DNA from: Mesorhizobium amorphae
GTDB lineage: Bacteria; Pseudomonadota; Alphaproteobacteria; Rhizobiales; Rhizobiaceae
DNA length: 42,628 nucleotides
Direction of reading: 5' to 3'
Assembly: GCF_014843845.1 (NCBI RefSeq)
Contig: NZ_JHQS01000061.1
Span: 377,501-420,128, forward strand
Positions 30,901 to 37,627 of the stretch are shown here, one piece after another. Position 1 is the first letter of the stretch. Each line of letters opens with the position of its first letter. The notes under the pieces were generated by a model. It saw only the letters and a program-made list of their open reading frames with translations. It made no database searches and was not told the origin of the DNA. A program made the translations under genes and the position numbers.

Positions 30901-31388
30901 AGGCGATACGCTATATCGAACTTAAGCTTGGCATTATGTCGGCTGGAGATGCTTTGCGCGCCTATCGCGAGCGCCACCGCTCTGGAATGATGGCGCGCGC
31001 CTCGGACGCGTTCAAGCTAATGACGCAAGGCCAGTATTCAGGCCTCACAACCCAGCCTGTAAAAGGGGGCGAGGTTCTCATCGCTATGCAGCGCGACGGC
31101 CAATCCAAGGTCGCAGACGCGCTGTCTAAAGGCGCGCGCTTTCAGCTCTATCTGGCATTGAGACTCGCTGGATACTACGAATTCGCGGAATTCCGGCCTT
31201 CAGTCCCATTCATCGCCGACGACATCATGGAGACGTTCGACCATATTCGGTCTGAAGAGGTCTTCAGGCTTTTCGGCGATATGGCTGGCATGGGTCAGGT
31301 AATTTATCTGACTCACCACAAGCACTTGTGTGAAATCGCCAAGGCAGTTGTGCCAGGAGCTGTGATCCACCAGCTCGAACAGGCGTGA
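27912..31388 (+). CDS. SbcC/Rad50-like AAA ATPase (YhaN-type)
   Basis: An 1158-residue SMC-like ATPase. The N-terminal lobe begins MRLRRLDLIRYGKFTD and has Walker A GLNEAGKST near 36-44. A long coiled coil (about 180-1020, very rich in Arg/Glu/Ala/Leu) follows. The C-terminal lobe has an ABC signature-like LSKGARFQLYLALRLA near 1070, Walker B VPFIADDIMETFD near 1098 and the H-loop YLTHHKHL near 1131. With the overlapping phosphoesterase it should form an Mre11-Rad50-like complex that clamps and digests DNA. YhaN/YhaO pairs lack the zinc hook; I see no CxxC in the coil, consistent with that. Confidence 0.9.
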   Translation: MRLRRLDLIRYGKFTDRTIDFGPKPTAGPDLHIMFGLNEAGKSTALSGFLDLLFGIEERSRYNFLHEYSAMRLGGVLELAGVEHAFTRTKQRNNSLLDVTGKPVSEVVIAAHLAGLSRDAYATMFSLDDETLEAGGKAILESRGDLGKLLFTASAGLGHASDTLNALEAEADALHRKQAQGTEMAVLKKRLADLKSRKDAVDTLASTYEGLEAERLDAAQQYDGLVNERAVLAARLDAIARYERARPVLADVRRKLVQLDGLPEIASPTRTWTGSITELIDDDASLRTRLAGNVGEVERLMASIESADVDELILGISERIRSLTESKVRYSSAGFDLPNRKVQLQIFDNAAANCLSALGRSSEPDPAKLILPAATVGILRTMVEQRSGIATAVRAAHDETAAALDALQSARQRVGEERAVPESVRARLGSALSKARASSHLAEVRAAHEEEDAGTIRWEALRAQLRPWAGDAGALASIAVPSAGQIASWNAIATDLARANSVLAERLVESESNHTQLAARLDALRASIDVADDEVAAASRRARDEAWATHRAALTGETADDFAVALARDDGVGTGRLANASDLAEMRATSRALAQAAADLSRLRKQRAQLDTDLDTKLAEIREAGRGLLGDVIEPSLERLIELFEDRIEVRIDALAAWGQIELSRKKAERAADSGEHIRMELIGALTSVGITSAPDDTLEATMAIAELFLERQRKLDAEYAEALRTVNTREEDLAGRRRALAMAERREEEWLAMIAEALKGTWLENGLSASGLSTVLEQLSDLAKSVQDRDALRLRIEKMEDDRADFLGEVSAIAADIGETTKDGEAEQLAVSLGERLDRAERARDAKAGLLGDLKRLQGERDILDNKISIHERRKNEVLSAFGVDTLIDVVQRDELLRERDRLRTTVAELEDRVAAELASEKFEQARSILDAINFESLAIEKGQGEQRLLQLDGAMQQQLIRQTRAADKIDEIGGDSAVARLDAERRTILLEIEDKAIRYIELKLGIMSAGDALRAYRERHRSGMMARASDAFKLMTQGQYSGLTTQPVKGGEVLIAMQRDGQSKVADALSKGARFQLYLALRLAGYYEFAEFRPSVPFIADDIMETFDHIRSEEVFRLFGDMAGMGQVIYLTHHKHLCEIAKAVVPGAVIHQLEQA

Positions 31389-31527
31389 TTTAATAGTCGC
31401 GCCAAACCGTGTTTTCCAATCAATCAACTCGTCTGAACATTGAGAGCTTACGATCGGATTTGGGAATGGGATACCCCGAGCGGAATCGTAGCCAGCAGTA
31501 AAACGTCCCTTCGGCGGAGACTGAAAG

Positions 31528-32571
31528 ATGCCCATTTTATTCTGCAATGTCGCATGGATGAAGAACTACGCCGGGCGGAGCGCCGATGACCCGCCACTTG
31601 GTGGCGGGTCATTTCCCAATAAGGAGGGGTTTTGCGGCGAAGAATGTAACTTCGTCGAGGCCGACGATGGCTACGTCTATGGCCACTTCGAGACGATCAA
31701 GGGCAAGTTGGATCGGCAGGTGCGCATCGAGAACCTGGGTTCAGACAAGTCCGACGATTTTGTCGACGGAGTGGACATCGTGTGGACGGCTCCGGCGGAA
31801 GGCAAAGATCCACGCGTGGTCGTCGGATGGTATCGCGGTGCGCGGTTGTACCGCCATCGCCAGCGTTTCAAGGGTCGTAACCCCTCCGCCCAGCACTACA
31901 AGGACGAAATCAGGTCGTTCAGGGTTAGGACGCTCGCCGAAAATGCATTCGTGCTGCCACCGGAGGAGCGGCATCTAAGATTGCGGCGTGGCAAAGGGTG
32001 GAGTGGCCAGGCAAGCTGGTGGTATGCGGACGATACGACCGATCGATCCGCTAGAGCATTCGTCAAGAAAGTAAAGGCATTTATGGAGGGCGAACCAGTT
32101 GCTCCCGTCGGAGCATCGCTAGATACCGATCGAGGCCGTGGTAGACCGGCTGGAGCGGCAGCGTCCGAGGCCTATAAACGGTATGTGCGGGAGTATGAGA
32201 TCAATGTCCATCCTCAGCACGATACACTGCACAAACAGTTCGTTGCGTTTATCAGCAAGCGATATCCGCGGATTGATTTCCCGGCTTGTTTTCGCGACGA
32301 CCTTCGGTTTGCGGTTGAGGGTATGCCGGAAGTGATGGTCGAGATAAAGCCCGCTAATGCGGCCACGGTGCGCTTCGCGATCCGCGCCGCCATTGGCCAG
32401 TTGCTCGACTACCGGCAGCATCAGCGGTGGACCGGCCGGCAGATCGTTTTGGTCGGTGCGAAGGTGACGAGCAAGAACGATCTAAGTTTGGCGTTTGACA
32501 ACGGCTTTGGCCTGGCTTGGCCCATTGAAGCGGGCGGATTCGAGATCCGCTGGCCCGACGGCACTGGGTGA
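31528..32571 (+). CDS. Putative PD-(D/E)XK nuclease with N-terminal sensor-like domain
   Basis: A 347-residue protein. The C-terminal ~125 residues look like a PD-(D/E)XK nuclease: HDTLHKQFVAFISKRYP near 231, an Asp in DDLRFAVEG near 256, VMVEIKPA near 270 (the ExK), and GQLLDYRQH near 292. The N-terminal ~170 residues start ILFCNVAWMKNYAG, have a GGGS turn, and end with VVVGWYRGARLYR; similar domains precede nuclease domains in some restriction endonucleases (recalled, not checked) and may read modified DNA. ATG 31528 follows TGAAAG. It sits 139 bp after the ATPase gene on the same strand and may complete the defence block. Confidence 0.65.
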   Translation: MPILFCNVAWMKNYAGRSADDPPLGGGSFPNKEGFCGEECNFVEADDGYVYGHFETIKGKLDRQVRIENLGSDKSDDFVDGVDIVWTAPAEGKDPRVVVGWYRGARLYRHRQRFKGRNPSAQHYKDEIRSFRVRTLAENAFVLPPEERHLRLRRGKGWSGQASWWYADDTTDRSARAFVKKVKAFMEGEPVAPVGASLDTDRGRGRPAGAAASEAYKRYVREYEINVHPQHDTLHKQFVAFISKRYPRIDFPACFRDDLRFAVEGMPEVMVEIKPANAATVRFAIRAAIGQLLDYRQHQRWTGRQIVLVGAKVTSKNDLSLAFDNGFGLAWPIEAGGFEIRWPDGTG

Positions 32572-32683
32572 TTGGCAAGAAATACGGTTAGACCACCGCC
32601 AGCGTCCGGAGACTAAAAGCTAGGCGATTATGTACTTTGCGAACCAACCGCTAGATATGGGGCTGCACGCATGACCGGCGGCG

Positions 32684-32946
32684 ATGATCGGCGCCGAATG
32701 TTCTTACACCGGCGAGGCCCGGATGGTGCGCACCGAGAATCCTCCGACAAGGGGCACTTCCGCATCTTCGCCGCCGCGAATGTCGAGTTCGGCGCCGCAC
32801 AGCAGAAGGTCTCCAACCAGGGCCGCGACTACATCTCGGTCAAGCTGGATGATCCGAGCTTTCCCGCTCCGATCTACGCCACGCTGGTCGAGGTCGAAGG
32901 CGAGGAAGGCCTGCAGCTGATCTGGTCCCGGCCGAGCCGGGATTGA
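32684..32946 (+). pseudogene. DUF736 gene remnant
   Basis: The C-terminal part, FRIFAAANVEFGAAQQKVSN then DYISVKLDDPSFPAPIYATL, is a clear DUF736 match. The N-terminus (MIGAECSYTGEARMVRTEN from ATG 32684) is in another frame, and about 15-20 family residues are missing between them. DUF736 genes are typical of alphaproteobacterial conjugative elements, so this is a scar of an older mobile element. The 110 bp before it hold nothing I recognise. Confidence 0.75.
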
Positions 32947-32964
32947 TCGCATAGACGAGAGGGT

Positions 32965-32984
32965 CCCGCCGCAAGGCGGGCCTT
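32965..32984 (+). terminator. Possible hairpin terminator
   Basis: A CCCGCC / GGCGGG stem around a GCAA tetraloop, followed by CCTT. It lies 19 bp after the DUF736 remnant. The U-tract is weak. Confidence 0.4.
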
Positions 32985-33137
32985 CGGCATGCTCTGCCAG
33001 CATATGCGATCGCCGCCATAGCCGTTTGGGTTGCTACGATGGATGGCACCTCAGTTCGAGTTCGGTTTTCGGGTGGCGAGCGGAAGCTCGACGCGCGAAG
33101 TTCGTACGGCTGCCAAGTGGACTCTGCTGCCGTCCGC

Positions 33138-33953
33138 CTACACAGCACCATTGGGAAGGGAAACCGTGGCTTTCATGAATGTCACGGCATTGCCGACCAG
33201 AAAGACCCGATCTTTGGTCAATTCGCAATCAAGCCAGCCGCCGCGCGCCGAGGCCTGATAGGCCATCAGCCTTTCGCGACCCAGCCGCTCGACCCAGTAA
33301 GGAACCAGGGTGGCATGAATTGAACCAGTGACTGGATCCTCGGGAATGCCCGCACCGGGGGCAAAGTACCGGGACACGAAATGCGCTTGCTCGTTAACGG
33401 CTTCCTGCCCCGTCACCGCAAGGCCCACAGGTCCGAGGCGGGCAATCGAGGCAAGGTCAGGGACGAAGCTACGCACAGCATCCGCGCTGCCGAGATCGGC
33501 GAAGATGTTCTCGAAGTTTCGGAAGATGCCGACAGGTGGATTGTCGAAAACACCTGCGATTTCGGAGGGAAGCGTCTCCAATGGCTCCGGGGGCAGACGA
33601 GGAATGTCCAGTCGGTAGCCATGCGGGCCTTGTGTAACTCGCAGCTCGCCGACGCGCGTGTGAAAGACAAGCGGACCTTCGGCCTTAGCCTCGGTCAGCA
33701 ACACATGCGCGGTCGCCAGGGTGGCATGGCCGCAGAAATCGACCTCATGCGCCGGAGCAAACCACCGCAAATCCCACTCGCCATCCGACCGCGCTTTGAC
33801 GAAAGCAGTTTCGGCAAGATTGTTCTCTTGGGTGATCGCAAGCATCAGGTCATCCGGCAGCCACTCGTCGCGCACCAGAACAGCAGCGGGGTTCCCCGCA
33901 AAGAGCCGGTCAGTAAAGGCGTCTACCTGATACATGTGCATGGGGACATCCAT
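33138..33953 (-). CDS. PhzF-family isomerase/epimerase-like protein
   Basis: A 271-residue PhzF-family protein. It begins near YQVDAFTDRLFAGNPAAVLV, has the conserved catalytic Glu in NNLAETAFV, the WFAPAHEVDFCGHATLATAH block, and the C-terminal GIPEDPVTGSIHATLVPYW repeat half. Two similar half-domains are expected. The family includes isomerases of small carboxylic acids, but most members have no known substrate. I prefer ATG 33953 (MDVPMHMYQVDAF); the frame is open to a GTG at 33983. Last gene of a minus-strand run starting with the B3/B4 gene. Confidence 0.9.
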   Translation of the reverse strand: MDVPMHMYQVDAFTDRLFAGNPAAVLVRDEWLPDDLMLAITQENNLAETAFVKARSDGEWDLRWFAPAHEVDFCGHATLATAHVLLTEAKAEGPLVFHTRVGELRVTQGPHGYRLDIPRLPPEPLETLPSEIAGVFDNPPVGIFRNFENIFADLGSADAVRSFVPDLASIARLGPVGLAVTGQEAVNEQAHFVSRYFAPGAGIPEDPVTGSIHATLVPYWVERLGRERLMAYQASARGGWLDCELTKDRVFLVGNAVTFMKATVSLPNGAV

Positions 33954-34004
33954 CGTTTCAAACGGCCAACCTTTTAATTTCACGGACGCTCATCTGCTTG
34001 CCGG

Positions 34005-34190
34005 TCAATGGCAGCTGTGGTCCATCGTATCGGTCGCAAGGGGTCCGAAAGCTGGTTTAGGCTTCCGGCGGTCGGGGTCGTGGTAGTCTCTTCGCCTCTT
34101 GCTGCGCTCGAGGCGGATCAGCGCGCTGTCCGCCTCCTTGGATCTTACAGGTCGAGGCCCCGCCGCCGCGGGCAATTCTACGACCTTCAC
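34005..34190 (-). CDS. Possible small protein after the PaiB-type gene
   Basis: A 61-residue basic frame (MKVVELPAAAGPRPVRSKEA ...). Its GTG start overlaps the stop of the upstream gene as GTGA, a typical coupled start. No family is recognised, and chance overlap in GC-rich DNA is possible. Confidence 0.3.
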   Translation of the reverse strand: MKVVELPAAAGPRPVRSKEADSALIRLERSKRRRDYHDPDRRKPKPAFGPLATDTMDHSCH

Positions 34191-34810
34191 CGCTCGGCGA
34201 GGGCTCGTGCCAAGAGTTCGCCTGCGTGACCGGCGTCCTCAAGCCCGCTGCGTGTGCCCTCCAAGTCGGCGGCGTTCTCTTCCTCATTCAGTTTCCATGC
34301 TCCCTCGAGGCGCTCGACGCGAAATTCCAGACCGACAATGCCCCGCATCATGCTGTCGATATATTTTTGCGGCGCATCCGACACGCTCCAGGGCGCTGTG
34401 CGCGTGGCCTCGTGCCGGTCGGTCAAGTCTTCAACCTGACGGCGCAGCCAGGCCCTATCGTCAATTGCGGTCAAGGCTCCGTGCGCGTGTATGGCGATAT
34501 AGAGCCATGTGGGAACGACCTTTCCCGTCTCGCGCTTGGTCGGATACCACTGAGGCGACATGTATGTGTGAGGGCCCTGAAAAATCGCGAGACTGGCGCT
34601 GCCCTCTGGTACGCGCCAATGCGCGTTGGCACGCGCGACGTGGGCCGCGAGGATCAGGCGTCCATCCGGAGCCTGCCGCGCGATGGTCGGCACATGCGTG
34701 GCCTCGATGCCTGCAGGCGTCGGCGTCACGATCGTGGCGAAGCCGATCTCGCGGATGGCGGCCAGAAGCACATCGGGGCGGTCTTCTACAGATCGACGGG
34801 GCCGGTACAT
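34187..34810 (-). CDS. FMN-binding negative transcriptional regulator (PaiB family)
   Basis: A 207-residue PaiB-type protein with a split-barrel FMN-binding fold. Family motifs include ANAHWRVPEGSASLAIFQGP, HTYMSPQWYPTK, VPTWLYIAIHAHG, and PWSVSDAPQKYIDSMMRGIV then GLEFRVERLEG near the C-terminus. PaiB was named in Bacillus as a negative regulator of sporulation and protease genes. Many homologues may simply be flavin enzymes. Start ATG 34810 directly follows the TAA of the upstream gene. A fragment of a second, different copy is at the window's right edge. Confidence 0.92.
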   Translation of the reverse strand: MYRPRRSVEDRPDVLLAAIREIGFATIVTPTPAGIEATHVPTIARQAPDGRLILAAHVARANAHWRVPEGSASLAIFQGPHTYMSPQWYPTKRETGKVVPTWLYIAIHAHGALTAIDDRAWLRRQVEDLTDRHEATRTAPWSVSDAPQKYIDSMMRGIVGLEFRVERLEGAWKLNEEENAADLEGTRSGLEDAGHAGELLARALAER

Positions 34811-35575
34811 TTAGTTTCTCTCGATTGCGTGGCTCAAGCGGCCGGTTGACGCATTCAACCCAGCGATTTCGATCTGGGCATTTGGGCATAGTGCCTCAAT
34901 CACTCCGGTCAGTTGCGCCCCAGCGGCCCTCAGCCGCTCCGAAGGCATGGGCTCGAGCGCCTCGAGTACAAGCCAAAGGGAACGCGAATCGGCCGTCACC
35001 ATGGTCCGCCGCCCCTGCCGCCAGTTCCAGCGGCGGCAGGTGACTCCGGCGTCATCGCACCAGACGACTTCGCCTGGCTCAGGATGCTCGGTGACCGGTG
35101 CGCCTCGCTGGACGGTGTCGAACGGCTCCGCGCCCGTCGCGATCAGAAGTCTCGGAAGACCCTGATAGTGATCGAGGTCTTCGCCCCCAATCGGAACGCC
35201 GAAAAGCACGCTGAGGGCGTTGTAAGCATCCACCAGCGGGGAAATCCGTGGCAATGAGCCATCCTTGCGTATCCGCTTGAGAAGCGCCGCAGCCGAGCAG
35301 GGTGTTCGATTAGCGTTGGCACCGAAGGCCCTGTAGGCTTCGGCCCAGGCCGCAAGATGCGCATCCCGTTGGGCATCGTCGCCAAGAGCGGCCTGCTCCG
35401 CGGCCGCGATCACGTCAGCGAGCGCCGGGTTCTGAGGCACGTCGACGTCCGCGTTTCGCACGACAACGCTCAGCAAGTGAAAGTTCGGGTGCCGGGCGTA
35501 AATCTCGGGGGCGATCATGGGCGTGAAAGACATGGGCTGCTGCGTCCTGCGGGAAGGCTCTGCGTTACGGTTCAT
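34811..35575 (-). CDS. B3/B4 tRNA-binding domain protein
   Basis: A 254-residue protein containing a B3/B4 domain like that of the phenylalanyl-tRNA synthetase beta chain (residues about 70-230: DGSLPRISPLVDAYNALSVL, then GEVVWCDDAGVTCRRWNWRQ). Free-standing B3/B4 proteins may hydrolyse mischarged aminoacyl-tRNA or bind free amino acids. The frame begins at ATG 35575. ATG 35533 (MSFTPMIAPEI) with AGGA 11 bp upstream is also plausible and closer to the family start. Its TAA is immediately followed by the PaiB-type ATG, so the two are coupled. Confidence 0.85.
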   Translation of the reverse strand: MNRNAEPSRRTQQPMSFTPMIAPEIYARHPNFHLLSVVVRNADVDVPQNPALADVIAAAEQAALGDDAQRDAHLAAWAEAYRAFGANANRTPCSAAALLKRIRKDGSLPRISPLVDAYNALSVLFGVPIGGEDLDHYQGLPRLLIATGAEPFDTVQRGAPVTEHPEPGEVVWCDDAGVTCRRWNWRQGRRTMVTADSRSLWLVLEALEPMPSERLRAAGAQLTGVIEALCPNAQIEIAGLNASTGRLSHAIERN

Positions 35576-35660
35576 TTAGGGCAATATCGAACATCGCGGG
35601 CAAGGCGGGCTCCTCGGACTTGTGGGAATCCGGTCGCGCATGTCGCACAAGGCCGCCGAG

Positions 35661-36794
35661 TCATCCGGCCACCGACAAAGCCTGCTGGAGATCGTCAATG
35701 ATGTCCTGGGGATGCTCGAGCCCGACGGAGAGTCGCAAGAGCCCCGACGGAGCCATCGATTTCGGCCCTTCGACGGAGGCCCGGTGCTCGATCAGCGAAT
35801 GCGTGCCCCCGAGGCTCGTGGCCCGCACCACGAGTTTGAGCCGGCCAGCAACCGTCATGGCGGCCTCGGCACCGCCGCCGACGATGAAGGAAAGCATAGC
35901 GCCATAGCCCGACATCTGCCGCCCGGCCAACGCATGCCCCGGGTCGCCCGGTAGGCCGGGAAAGAGGACGGCTTCGACAGCGGAATGCTTTCGCAACGCT
36001 TCGGCGACCTTTTGAGCGCCCTCGCAATGGGCTCGCATACGAACCGGCAAGGTCTGCAGCCCGCGCAGCGCCAGCCAGCAGTCGAAGGGGGCCGCAACGC
36101 TTCCCTTGTGACGTTGAATCATGCGCAAGGGGCGTTCCAGCGGCGAAGCCTCCGGCAGGACGACGACCCCTGCCATCAGGTCGGAATGGCCGCCGATGTA
36201 TTTCGTTGCCGAATGCACGACAGCATCGGCCCCGAGCTCGAACGGGCGCTGCAGGACGGGCGTCGCCCAGGTATTGTCCACCACCGCGAGCGCACCGGCC
36301 TCGTGCGCGAGGTCACAAGTCGCCCGGATGTCCACGATACGGATAAGCGGGTTGGAGGGGGTCTCGATCCAGACGAGGCCGGTGGGCGCGGCACCGACAG
36401 CCGCGCGCAAGGCGTCCATGTCGCGCATGTCAACGGCGACGAAGTCGAACCTGTGCCCGATGTCGGTTTCATCGATCAGCGACCGGATGCCGAAATACAT
36501 GTCGTCCGGTACGACGATGCGATTGCCCTTGCTAGCATGCCCCTCGAACACCGCGGTGATCGCGGCCATGCCGGACGAAAAGGCGACAGCGGCCTGGCCG
36601 CCTTCGAGCGCAGCCATCGCCGTCTCGAACGCGTGCCGCGTCGGGTTGTCATCCCGGATATATTCATAGCCGGACGGGAAGGAGCCGTCCGCGCTTCGCT
36701 CGAAGGTCGTGCTGGGGTGGAACGGAAGGGTGATGGCCCCGGTGGACGGATCGACCTTCCGGCCCGCGTGAATCGCCTTGGTCTCGAGGTACAT
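35661..36794 (-). CDS. PLP-dependent trans-sulfuration-type enzyme (Cys/Met metabolism)
   Basis: A 377-residue fold-type I PLP enzyme of the cystathionine gamma-synthase / beta- or gamma-lyase / methionine gamma-lyase family. It starts MYLETKAIHAGRKVDPSTGA, has AVAFSSGMAAITAVF, VWIETPSNPLIRIVDI, VVDNTWATPVLQRPFELGAD, and the PLP-binding lysine Lys198 in HSATKYIGGHSD. The C-terminal SLGGTHSLIEHRAS is also family-typical. The family Cys used by methionine gamma-lyase is not obvious, so substrate is uncertain. The frame continues far upstream across the divergent regulator, but ATG 36794 fits the family start and the shared promoter region. Adjacent AceE-like E1 suggests 2-oxobutyrate release. 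Confidence 0.9.
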   Translation of the reverse strand: MYLETKAIHAGRKVDPSTGAITLPFHPSTTFERSADGSFPSGYEYIRDDNPTRHAFETAMAALEGGQAAVAFSSGMAAITAVFEGHASKGNRIVVPDDMYFGIRSLIDETDIGHRFDFVAVDMRDMDALRAAVGAAPTGLVWIETPSNPLIRIVDIRATCDLAHEAGALAVVDNTWATPVLQRPFELGADAVVHSATKYIGGHSDLMAGVVVLPEASPLERPLRMIQRHKGSVAAPFDCWLALRGLQTLPVRMRAHCEGAQKVAEALRKHSAVEAVLFPGLPGDPGHALAGRQMSGYGAMLSFIVGGGAEAAMTVAGRLKLVVRATSLGGTHSLIEHRASVEGPKSMAPSGLLRLSVGLEHPQDIIDDLQQALSVAG

Positions 36795-36893
36795 GGTGCG
36801 CTTCCTCAGCTTGATTTCAGAAGGAATATGGCTGGAAGGGCCAGGAACATCGATCCTGGCGTTTCGAGACGGCCCGGTTGAACTGTCCGCGCC

Positions 36894-36945
36894 GGTCATT
36901 ATAGTGACCGTATGGGATCCGTCAGTGGAAGTCAATATAATGACC
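36894..36945. promoter_or_regulatory. Paired operators in the divergent PLP enzyme / regulator promoter
   Basis: Two near-palindromes, GGTCATTATAGTGACC (36894-36909) and AGTCAATATAATGACC (36930-36945), share the consensus GTCA-TATA-TGAC and are spaced 36 bp start to start. The second overlaps the regulator's ATG (36940). This fits autoregulation and control of the divergent PLP gene by the XRE-cupin protein. Confidence 0.6.
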
Positions 36946-37557
36946 GACGATGAAATGGCAGAGGCAACGGAGAGACAACTTGGGACCGCACTATCACTGA
37001 GGGTGCAGCATCTGCGCCGAGCCCAGAACTTGAGCCTGGATGGACTTGCTGCGCTCTCCGGCCTGTCGAAGGGCACCGTCGTGGCCATCGAACAGGGAAG
37101 GGCCAATCCGAGCATCGGGGTGCTGTGCCGTCTGGCGATCGCCTTCTCTCTGTCAGTTACCGATCTGTTGGGCGCCTCCTCCGAGGAGCTCTCAGGTGGT
37201 CCGATAGAGCGCACCAATCCTGCAACACTTTGGAAAACACCGCATGGAAGCGAGGCGAAATTGGAAGCCTCGACGTCAGGCCGGACGATGTTCGAGATCT
37301 GGTCCTGGACGATTGTGCCCGGCGACATCCATCGGTCGGACCCTCACAGCCGGGGCACCCGTGAGCTTCTTTCGGTCGCGCGAGGAAGTCTCAAGATCAC
37401 CGTCGGCTCTGAGACTATGACATTGCAGGCTGGCGAAGCCGCGCGGCTCGTCACCGATCAGCCGCACTCCTATGCTGCCGCGGACGATCAGCCTGTTTCG
37501 TTTTCAATGGCTGTGCTCGAACGCGGAGAGGAGACAGACATGACCCATCCGTCGTGA
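36940..37557 (+). CDS. XRE-family regulator with C-terminal cupin sensor
   Basis: A 205-residue regulator. An XRE helix-turn-helix spans about 12-76 (NLSLDGLAALSGLSKGTVVA, then IEQGRANPSIGVLCRLAIAF). A cupin domain spans about 110-185 (GDIHRSDPHSRGTRELLSVA, then GSLKITVG). The family senses small metabolites. Start chosen at ATG 36940 (MTDDEMAE) because upstream in-frame residues are the promoter region and overlap the divergent gene. It faces the PLP enzyme gene across 145 bp that hold two operator-like palindromes. Convergent with the E1 gene. Confidence 0.9.
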   Translation: MTDDEMAEATERQLGTALSLRVQHLRRAQNLSLDGLAALSGLSKGTVVAIEQGRANPSIGVLCRLAIAFSLSVTDLLGASSEELSGGPIERTNPATLWKTPHGSEAKLEASTSGRTMFEIWSWTIVPGDIHRSDPHSRGTRELLSVARGSLKITVGSETMTLQAGEAARLVTDQPHSYAAADDQPVSFSMAVLERGEETDMTHPS

Positions 37558-37627
37558 TCGGCTTCGAATCGATCTGGCTCTTGCGCAACCGCCATCGTGG
37601 CAATCGCGCAAGGCATCCGGCGGCGGC

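Noticed and set aside
34099..35043. 314-codon plus-strand frame over the PaiB and B3/B4 genes
   Set aside because: Arg/Pro-rich antisense reading of two well-supported minus-strand genes.
36795..37328. N-terminal extension of the PLP enzyme frame
   Set aside because: It runs antisense through the XRE-cupin gene and the operator region; the family N-terminus begins at MYLETKAIHAG.
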